A stretch of DNA of 63,528 bases from Leptolyngbyaceae cyanobacterium M33_DOE_097 (GTDB lineage: Bacteria > Cyanobacteriota > Cyanobacteriia > Leptolyngbyales > Leptolyngbyaceae), in assembly GCA_015296075.1 (NCBI GenBank), contig DVDV01000148.1, positions 1-63,528 on the forward strand, in the 5' to 3' direction. Positions 57,682-63,528 of this stretch are shown here, piece by piece. The position numbers and the translations under genes are program-made. The notes below the pieces were generated by a model. The model was not told the DNA's origin. It did no database searches and was given only the letters and a program-made list of their open reading frames with translations. Position 1 is the first letter of the stretch. Each line of letters starts with the position of its first letter.

Positions 57682-59733
57682 ATGTTGAGCACTGACTTAT
57701 GCCTGCTCATTACAGGTGCTACTGTTCCTGTGCTAAGTGGGCTTTTGGGTAAGCTGTATCAGCGCCGACTCGCTCAAGCCCTAGAGCAGCGTAACTCTGA
57801 GTTAGAGGCAAAGGTGCAGCAGCGCACGCTTGAATTGCAACAGCTCGCCGAGCAACAAAATGCCCTGGCAGAAGTAATCCGTAAGATTCGCTCATCACTT
57901 GATATCGAAACAATTTTTCAACTGGCTGCAACAGAGGTGCGGCAGTTATTAAGCGCTGATCGCGTCGGAGTTTTTTGTTTCTACCCCAACACAGGCTATG
58001 ACGATGGCGAGTTTGTCTCTGAGTCAGTTGTTGAACCCTATGACTCGGCGCTTAAGATTCGAGTGCATGACCACTGTTTTGGCGATCGGTTTGCCGCCCA
58101 CTACTACGAAGGCAAAATTCAAGCAGTCGCTGATATCCACAACGCAGGCTTGTCACAGTGCCACATTGATGTACTTTCGCGGTTTCAAATTCGAGCCAAC
58201 TTGATTGTGCCAATTTTGAAAGGTGAGGCTCTCTGGGGGTTGCTCTGCATCCACCAATGTGCAGCCCCTCGCGCATGGCAGGGAACAGAGATTGAGTTTG
58301 TCAGCCAAATTGCAACGCAACTGGGGGTCGCCCTTCAGCAAGCAGAATTGTTAGAACGCAGCCGTCAACAAGCGCTTGAGTTAGCGACAATCAACTCTAA
58401 CTTAGAGCAAGAGATCATCGTTCGACGACAGGCAGAGCAGCGTTTGTCACTCTTTATTCAACAGACCCCACTTGCGGTGATTGAGTGGGATACAAACTTT
58501 CGCGTCACTCGTTGGAATCCTGCTGCCTGTCAAATGTTCGGCTACACGGCAACCGAAGCAATGGGCAGACATCCGGCTCAACTGGTGTTGCCGGAAGAAG
58601 TTTGGGAATCGGTTGACGAAAACTTTACAATGCTGCTGACTCAAAACGAGGGAAGCCGCAGCACAACAGAGAATCTGACAAAAGATGGCAGGCTGATTGT
58701 TTGCGAATGGTATAACACCCCGCTGATCGATGCTGGTGAAGTGATCGGCATTGCTTCCCTGGTGCTGGACATTACCGAACGAGTCCAGGCGGAGGCACAG
58801 CTTCGCCAAAAGACAGAACAGTTGCAAAACGCCTTGCAAGAGCTGCAACACACCCAGACTCATCTGATCCAAAGTGAAAAGATGTCTTCATTAGGGCAGT
58901 TGGTTGCGGGGGTGGCGCACGAAATCAATAATCCGGTGAACTTCATCTACGGCAATATTGCCCACGTGGATGAATACACACAAGATTTATTAGGTCTATT
59001 AGAGCTGTACCAAAGCTACTACCCAGAAGCGATCGCAGAGATCGACGCCAAGATTGAAGACGCTGATCTGGAGTTTATTGGGGAAGACTTGCCAAAACTT
59101 CTAACATCAATGCGCGTTGGGGCAGAGCGCATTCGTGAAATTGTTTTGTCACTGCGTAACTTCTCACGGCTTGATCAAGCTGAGGTGAAGCCCGTTGACA
59201 TTCACGAAGGGCTTGATAGCACGCTGATGATTTTGCAGCACCGACTGAAGCCAACCGCCAGTCGTCCTGGTATTGACGTGGTAAAAGAATTTGGTGATTT
59301 ACCAGAGGTCGAGTGTTTTGCCGGGCAACTCAACCAGGTCTTTATGAATTTGCTAGCCAATGCGATCGACGCGTTGCAAGAGTATCAAGACTCACATGGC
59401 AAAGTGATGCCCAATCAGCAACCTGCTCGCATTACGATTTCGACTTGTGGGCTGGATGCTGAGACGGTGCAAATTGGCATTAAAGACAATGGGCCTGGGA
59501 TCCCCGAAGAGGTGCGAGATCGCCTGTTTGATCCATTCTTTACAACCAAACCTGCTGGCAAAGGCACAGGCTTAGGTCTGTCCATCAGCTACCAGATTGT
59601 TGAGAAACATCAAGGCACTCTGCGCTGCCGCTCAACAGAAGATGGGGGCGCTGAGTTTGTGATTAAAATTCCAGTTAAGCAAGCAATTTCAGCTAAAGCC
59701 GACAGCTTGTTGCTAGACAATCCCGCTACTTAA
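57682..59733 (+). CDS. DXCF cyanobacteriochrome histidine kinase (GAF-PAS-HisKA-HATPase)
   Basis: A 683-residue sensor kinase. A short N-terminal hydrophobic stretch ([18 protein letters not shown]) and coiled coil lead to a GAF domain (about 60-225). It carries DHCF at 130-133 (Cys132) and the canonical bilin-binding Cys160 in [19 protein letters not shown]; the 28-residue spacing is that of DXCF cyanobacteriochromes such as TePixJ, so it should bind phycocyanobilin/phycoviolobilin through two cysteines. Then a PAS domain (265-370), a dimerisation helix, H-box [17 protein letters not shown]-box [12 protein letters not shown] and G boxes ([22 protein letters not shown]). No response regulator is encoded beside it, so it is an orphan light-sensing kinase. 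Colour tuning must be measured. Confidence 0.9.
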   Translation: MLSTDLCLLITGATVPVLSGLLGKLYQRRLAQALEQRNSELEAKVQQRTLELQQLAEQQNALAEVIRKIRSSLDIETIFQLAATEVRQLLSADRVGVFCFYPNTGYDDGEFVSESVVEPYDSALKIRVHDHCFGDRFAAHYYEGKIQAVADIHNAGLSQCHIDVLSRFQIRANLIVPILKGEALWGLLCIHQCAAPRAWQGTEIEFVSQIATQLGVALQQAELLERSRQQALELATINSNLEQEIIVRRQAEQRLSLFIQQTPLAVIEWDTNFRVTRWNPAACQMFGYTATEAMGRHPAQLVLPEEVWESVDENFTMLLTQNEGSRSTTENLTKDGRLIVCEWYNTPLIDAGEVIGIASLVLDITERVQAEAQLRQKTEQLQNALQELQHTQTHLIQSEKMSSLGQLVAGVAHEINNPVNFIYGNIAHVDEYTQDLLGLLELYQSYYPEAIAEIDAKIEDADLEFIGEDLPKLLTSMRVGAERIREIVLSLRNFSRLDQAEVKPVDIHEGLDSTLMILQHRLKPTASRPGIDVVKEFGDLPEVECFAGQLNQVFMNLLANAIDALQEYQDSHGKVMPNQQPARITISTCGLDAETVQIGIKDNGPGIPEEVRDRLFDPFFTTKPAGKGTGLGLSISYQIVEKHQGTLRCRSTEDGGAEFVIKIPVKQAISAKADSLLLDNPAT

Positions 59734-59788
59734 ACGAATGGTGTAGCCAGCTCGTTGCCTGACAAATCTTTTCCCCTCATCCCTAAAG

Positions 59789-59813
59789 CCCTTCTCCTAC
59801 AAGGGGCGAAGGG
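59789..59813. repeat. Short CCCTTCTCC/GGGGCGAAGGG palindrome
   Basis: Part of a low-complexity tract (CCCCTCATCCCTAAAGCCC ... GGGACTTCAACCC) after the kinase gene, typical of dispersed cyanobacterial intergenic repeats; may act as terminator for the kinase gene. Confidence 0.45.
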
Positions 59814-59920
59814 ACTTCAACCCAAATTGTTAGCTTGACAGCCCCTCTACCGCGTTGGAAGAGGCATTGAGGGTGAGGGCGTGGGTTTTGTCAGTCAATC
59901 AGGTGTAACCAGTCTAACGC

Positions 59921-60028
59921 CTACTTCTTCCAGGGCAGCTTGGTGCCCATCTCGGTTGCGGCTGAAAAGATCAAATAGCCAATCAGCAGGGCAACGCCTG
60001 CCAAAAAAGGAACTAAATCATCCGGCAT
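59921..60028 (-). CDS. 35-residue single-pass membrane protein
   Basis: Encodes MPDDLVPFLAGVALLIGY and then a short tail to LPWKK: one membrane helix with an acidic N-terminus and a basic C-terminus. A GGAGGAAG site sits 5 nt before the ATG, and the start overlaps the end of the coiled-coil gene by 11 nt, so the two are translated together. It is too short for standard gene callers. No family recognised; the size and topology recall small subunits of thylakoid complexes, but I would not assign one. Confidence 0.6.
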   Translation of the reverse strand: MPDDLVPFLAGVALLIGYLIFSAATEMGTKLPWKK

Positions 60029-60506
60029 CGGTGCTTCCTCCGGGCGGGTTGGTTGGGTGTAGCGTCTCGCTATCGACTTTAGACAGCAGATCAATCGCGT
60101 CTCCCAACGCAAGTGTGAGGCTATTGCGGGTCTGGGCGTGCTGTTCTTGCTCCGTTTGCAACAACCGGGAGAGGCGATCGCATTCTTGCAGTGCTTGAAC
60201 CAGACGGGCTTTTATTTCTTGCTCTGAGGTAATTTGATCGACCTCAATTTGAATCGGAGTGATGTCAGAGATCGGGCTTTTGCTCGGTATCTGGGGCGAT
60301 CGGATCTGGCTGATTTCGCGCCGCAGCTGCTCGATTGTTTTTTGGGCCAAAATCGTATCGCGCCGCCGCTGCTGTGCTTCCGTTTCGTAAAGCTTGCGCC
60401 AACTGGCAGCACTTTCGTAAGCTCGCTCACTTTCCTGCTGTGCTTGCGTCAGCTGTTCCCTGAGTGTTTGGATTTCGGCTAGCCACTGGGGGATATCCTG
60501 CGACAT
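60018..60506 (-). CDS. Coiled-coil protein
   Basis: A 162-residue protein made of two long heptad-rich segments (EIQTLREQLTQAQQESERAY and SEQEIKARLVQALQECDRLS) around a Ser/Pro-rich linker (IRSPQIPSKSPISDITPIQI). No signal peptide. AAGGAG is 8 nt before the ATG. It lies on the same transcript as the 35-residue membrane protein, so the two may act together at the membrane (inference). No enzyme motif. Confidence 0.75.
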   Translation of the reverse strand: MSQDIPQWLAEIQTLREQLTQAQQESERAYESAASWRKLYETEAQQRRRDTILAQKTIEQLRREISQIRSPQIPSKSPISDITPIQIEVDQITSEQEIKARLVQALQECDRLSRLLQTEQEQHAQTRNSLTLALGDAIDLLSKVDSETLHPTNPPGGSTDAG

Positions 60507-60705
60507 CCGCTCTGCTCCTTAAGACATGCGTGGGAGCATTCTACATAGATTTCGCGCTCCCCTGCTGCTTTCTTGTCATTTTGTAGAGTCTTCAAATGTC
60601 AAATGGGCTGCTCCATCATTCTTAGACTTTAGGCTAAATGCAATTTTCCACTATACGTCAGGGCAATTAGCCGTTCGGCCCCCTGAATGTGGTGCATTTT
60701 TTGAA

Positions 60706-61521
60706 CTAGCGCGATCGCGTTCGTCGCCGAAAAACAGCAAGACCACTTGCAACAACCATCGCCCCAGCCATCGTTGCAGGTTCGGGTACAGGTTTTGGTT
60801 CAACAGGGTTGCTTAAGCCAAAGTACAAATCAGGTGATTTGCCATCCCAATCATCATTCTGGGCATAAAAGTGAGTGCGATTGGTATTGGCATCGTAGAC
60901 AAAGTTTTTGACAATTGTGTAGCCAGGGTTGAAATTAAACAGGCTCAAAATTCCAGCCGTTTTAGCTTGGTTAGACCAATCGCCAACAATTGAAACAACC
61001 AGGTCATAGCGAATTTGGGAAGCTGTGTCTGTCGTTGAGCCACCACCCAAAAACTCTAACGACCAATCGCCGGATGCAGTATGAGATCGCCGAATCCAAC
61101 TTTCCGCGAAACCTGCGGTTGGACTGGTTGCCACAGGGGTGCTGTAGCTCCAAAGGTAACTAGCCTGATTGCCTAAGCTCACAACATTGTATTGAGCAGA
61201 GTTGGGAAGCGATTGGCCGCCCACCAGCTTGAGATTGTTGTAGGAAAATTTGTAGTCTTGGAAGAAGGGTTTGACATCGACCTGAAAGCTAAAAGCCTCG
61301 TTTGGAAAGGTCTTACCTGAAACAACCGCAGTATAATTTACAACCGCGTCTGAGAAATCTGCTTTTGTGAAATCGATGGTGTAAAACGAACCCCGGTAGG
61401 TCATATCGAATGCGCGGCCGATTGATGGAAAGAGGCCAACAACTGCAACAACACCAACCGCAGCAAGACCAAACCTGCGTGCTTGTGAAATGGCTCGTTG
61501 CCAATTAAAAGAAGGTTTCAT
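60706..61521 (-). CDS. PEP-CTERM sorting-domain protein
   Basis: A 271-residue secreted protein. N-terminal signal peptide (RFGLAAVGVVAVVGLFPSIGRA); beta-rich body with no catalytic motif I can name; and a C-terminal sorting signal: VPEPATMAGA, a hydrophobic helix (MVVASGLAVF) and the basic tail RRRTRSR. Exosortase-type enzymes cut such proteins at the PEP motif and place them in the envelope or extracellular matrix. No exosortase gene is in the window. The ATG at 61521 is used because the longer frame adds 12 residues before the signal. Confidence 0.92.
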   Translation of the reverse strand: MKPSFNWQRAISQARRFGLAAVGVVAVVGLFPSIGRAFDMTYRGSFYTIDFTKADFSDAVVNYTAVVSGKTFPNEAFSFQVDVKPFFQDYKFSYNNLKLVGGQSLPNSAQYNVVSLGNQASYLWSYSTPVATSPTAGFAESWIRRSHTASGDWSLEFLGGGSTTDTASQIRYDLVVSIVGDWSNQAKTAGILSLFNFNPGYTIVKNFVYDANTNRTHFYAQNDDWDGKSPDLYFGLSNPVEPKPVPEPATMAGAMVVASGLAVFRRRTRSR

Positions 61522-61845
61522 AGCTCGATTCCAAAGGCTTGGACAGCCTCCAATCACTACTAGCTTTAAGAGACGTTCAACCCGAAGCCCAGACGACCTG
61601 ATGATAAAAACTCAAAACTAGGGCTAGTTGATCAGACTGCTCTACTCCAAGAAAGTTCCTAAACAACGCAAGTACGTACAGGGGACACCAATAGATGCAC
61701 ATGAAGCAGACTCAGTAATATTACGAGGCCGCCCTGTTCTAGAATGACTCAGTTTAGGGGGGATGCGTACACCATTCATGCAAACTTCACTGCATTGTGA
61801 AGCAGCTTTATCACGCCTTCATTGAGGAAAATTATGGGTTGTCGG
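61522..61845. other. Spacer between PEP-CTERM and M50 protease genes
   Basis: 324 nt of mixed composition with no ORF of merit or known RNA. Carries the PEP-CTERM promoter and the 3' region of the M50 gene. Confidence 0.4.
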
Positions 61846-63345
61846 TCACTGTAAGCCGAGAAGTGGGTTAAGGATGGTTGGAGTTGGCAGCAATAGCAAC
61901 ACAAGAAAAAAGAGAGTCAATAACCCCAAAAAGTAGCGGCGATCGTCTAACTCTGATACATCATTCAGCGTTGCCTCATCGGTCGCTGGTAAGAGAAACA
62001 GCAAAATAGCCAGAACCATGAGGTGAAAGTATTTCAGCGATAAAAGAAACAGCCCAATTCGGACAAATTGGCTAATCATCGTCGCCCGTCTTTGCCCAAA
62101 CATGGCATGAGTGATACGCCCACCGTCTAACTGGCCAACGGGCATCAGGTTAAATGCGGTGACGAGCAGACCTAAGAAACTAGCAACAGCAACAGGGTGC
62201 AAGTTTAATACCGTTGATCCGGTCAGTTTGCTGCCTAGTGCTAATTTACTGAGCAAGCTGAGGAGCAGTGAAAAATGGGGATCAAAGGTCTGAAAAAAGC
62301 GAGTCAGCGTGAACTGAGCCGATGCCTCTGGTACTGGAAGAACTTGTGAGTGAGCAAAGCCCCACAAAAGCAGAGGCAAGCCAATGCAAAGGCTGATTAA
62401 AGGCCCCGCGATGCCGATATCAAACAACCCTTTACGATTAGGTAGGGGCGATCGCAGGTGAGTAAACGCGCCAAAGGTGCCAAACGGCAAAAGAGGTAAC
62501 GGTAAGACCGGGATGAAGTAAGGTAACGTCGCTCGCACCTTATATTTACGAGCTGCGAAGTAGTGGCCTAGCTCATGGACTCCCAAAATCAGGAGTAAAA
62601 CAACAGCATAGGGAAAGCCTTCAGAAATTCGTTCAAATGAGAAATTGTTGAGCCGATTCGACAGTTGTAGCCAGGCGAGACTGGTTGTGTAGAAGGTGAT
62701 GATTGCTAAAAAGATCGCCAAAACAGGGCGAGTGTCGTCTTGTCGAACACGGGCAGATAGTTGAGTGTGAGGATTGGTGACCAACGCAAAGAAGGGCTTG
62801 CCATTAGCCCCTTCTTGAAAAATGGTGTAGAAGCGATCGCCAAACGCCGACTCAATATTTTCACAAACCGTGCGATAAGCGACTTCAGGGCTGCTGCGGA
62901 GTTGGCCTCGACAGATTACCGCTTGGGGTCGATACTCGATTTGCTGCAGGTAATAGACCGACCAGGGGAAACAATTTTTGAGGCTGCCTTCTTCGAGTTT
63001 GTTTAAGGGGCTAGGAGTGAGCGTTTCGGGGCGGGCGATCGCGGTATTTGAGTCTATTTCTGAACCACTTTCGCCATCGCTGGATGACTTAACCGCCGGG
63101 GAGACACGCCCCATCTGGATCAGCACCCAATACAAAACGAGGCAAACAATAAAGGGAATTAGAACCAGCTCTGAGGGCATCGTTTTTTCAGTACCCTTTA
63201 AGAGGCCCCAGGCACTCCAAATAAAAGCGGGAGTCATCGCAACCAGCCACAATAACCAGGTTGGTGTGCGGGTTACACCTGACACTCGTCGCACAATCAG
63301 GTAAGTGATAAACCCCAGCAAAAATAGAAGAAACAATACGTTCAT
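61846..63345 (-). CDS. M50 site-2 protease (EGY-like)
   Basis: A 499-residue intramembrane metalloprotease. Two N-terminal helices and a cytoplasmic-like domain (YYLQQIEYRPQAVICRGQLR) are followed by the membrane domain with LILGVHELGHYFAARKYKV (zinc HExxH) and NLMPVGQLDGGRI (third metal ligand Asp). Layout matches cyanobacterial and plastid EGY-type proteases, which cleave membrane-anchored regulators or stress proteins. The upstream side is occupied by an insertion-sequence end at 63391, only 46 nt from the ATG, so its promoter may be replaced or disrupted. Confidence 0.92.
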   Translation of the reverse strand: MNVLFLLFLLGFITYLIVRRVSGVTRTPTWLLWLVAMTPAFIWSAWGLLKGTEKTMPSELVLIPFIVCLVLYWVLIQMGRVSPAVKSSSDGESGSEIDSNTAIARPETLTPSPLNKLEEGSLKNCFPWSVYYLQQIEYRPQAVICRGQLRSSPEVAYRTVCENIESAFGDRFYTIFQEGANGKPFFALVTNPHTQLSARVRQDDTRPVLAIFLAIITFYTTSLAWLQLSNRLNNFSFERISEGFPYAVVLLLILGVHELGHYFAARKYKVRATLPYFIPVLPLPLLPFGTFGAFTHLRSPLPNRKGLFDIGIAGPLISLCIGLPLLLWGFAHSQVLPVPEASAQFTLTRFFQTFDPHFSLLLSLLSKLALGSKLTGSTVLNLHPVAVASFLGLLVTAFNLMPVGQLDGGRITHAMFGQRRATMISQFVRIGLFLLSLKYFHLMVLAILLFLLPATDEATLNDVSELDDRRYFLGLLTLFFLVLLLLPTPTILNPLLGLQ

Positions 63346-63390
63346 AGGCAGTTGGTTGCTTTAGGCAAGCTCCCTTTCTTTATCCCCAAC

Positions 63391-63528
63391 GGGTATGTCA
63401 AATAGATTGTGTCAAAGGTAAAAATTCAAGTTGGAAAGCGATCGCCAAACTCAATGGCGAAACGGTTGAGGGCAGGTTTCCAATTGGAAATCGGCATCGT
63501 CCACTTTTGGGCAATATTTTGAATCGCC
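63391..63528 (-). mobile_element. IS256-family insertion sequence, one end (partial)
   Basis: From 63391 the sequence GGGTATGTCAAATAGATTG with GTGTCAAAGG has the look of a terminal inverted repeat (TGTCAAA motifs repeated), followed by a transposase 3' end that runs off the window. The other end of the element is not visible. The true boundary may differ by a few bases. Confidence 0.7.
63426..63528 (-). CDS. Transposase, IS256/Mutator family, C-terminal fragment (partial)
   Basis: The last 33 codons before the stop (TGA at 63426-63428) read AIQNIAQKWTMPISNWKPAL and then NRFAIEFGDRFPT. The pattern I-x-x-W-T-x-P-I-x-N-W-x-x-A-L-N-x-F-A-I-x-F is the C-terminal signature of IS256-family transposases. 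The gene continues beyond the right end of the window. Confidence 0.8.
   Translation of the reverse strand, partial: AIQNIAQKWTMPISNWKPALNRFAIEFGDRFPT

Overview
The window is chromosomal DNA from a cyanobacterium. Evidence from the sequence: many copies of the HIP1 octamer GCGATCGC, a Psb34-type photosystem II small protein, a ferrochelatase carrying a chlorophyll-a/b-binding (CAB) tail, a SufR-controlled suf operon, a photosystem II S4-domain protein, a CO2-uptake NDH-1 operon (ndhF-ndhD-cup), a DXCF-type cyanobacteriochrome kinase and a PEP-CTERM protein. I cannot name the genus from sequence alone.

Layout. 0-8.8 kb: an M4 protease of the protealysin type followed by its likely protein inhibitor (emfourin), an SGNH hydrolase, psb34, a DUF523/TudS-like protein, pdxH and hemH. 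8.9-24 kb: a stand-alone tyrosine recombinase, a small membrane protein, then sufR facing ftrC-sufB-sufC-sufD-sufS across a spacer with two perfect CAAC-N6-GTTG SufR boxes. After that come ylmH/PSII-S4, a STAS protein, a class B penicillin-binding protein, tRNA-Leu(UAG), gloB, a gamma-glutamylcyclotransferase-like gene and an amidase. 24-41 kb: a membrane Ser/Thr kinase, a YdcF protein, a first two-partner-secretion (TPS) locus (truncated DUF928 gene, tpsA, tpsB, TPR-CHAT protease; the last three ORFs overlap), a two-component pair, a quinone-oxidoreductase-like gene, an endonuclease/phosphatase-family protein and a ribokinase. 41-47 kb: a duplicated ~205-bp intergenic repeat, a strong terminator and the cup-ndhD-ndhF operon. 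47.6-63.5 kb: an ABC exporter, DUF2288, a second TPS locus, the cyanobacteriochrome kinase, a coiled-coil/35-aa membrane protein pair, a PEP-CTERM protein, an M50 site-2 protease, and the end of an IS256-family element at the right edge.

The most striking content is the pair of TPS-CHAT loci. In the first, the exported adhesin (TpsA), its outer-membrane transporter (TpsB) and a caspase-like CHAT protease are three overlapping genes. In the second, one ~1,670-residue ORF joins a GT2 glycosyltransferase, an internal signal-peptide-like segment, a TPS/haemagglutinin domain, a long repetitive passenger, an Ig/cadherin-like domain and a C-terminal CHAT domain with His and Cys intact, and it is divergent from its own tpsB. 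The fusion argues that CHAT proteases and TPS adhesins form one functional system. That is an inference; no experiment is implied.

Functional threads: iron-sulfur assembly under SufR, with the Fe-S enzyme FTR placed inside the regulon; inorganic carbon uptake through NDH-1M(S); cell-surface display and processing through TPS/CHAT, PEP-CTERM and wall enzymes; and signalling through a CBCR kinase, an OmpR-type pair, a Ser/Thr kinase and a STAS protein. Start sites were adjusted where an internal start with a better ribosome-binding site or family-typical N-terminus was visible.
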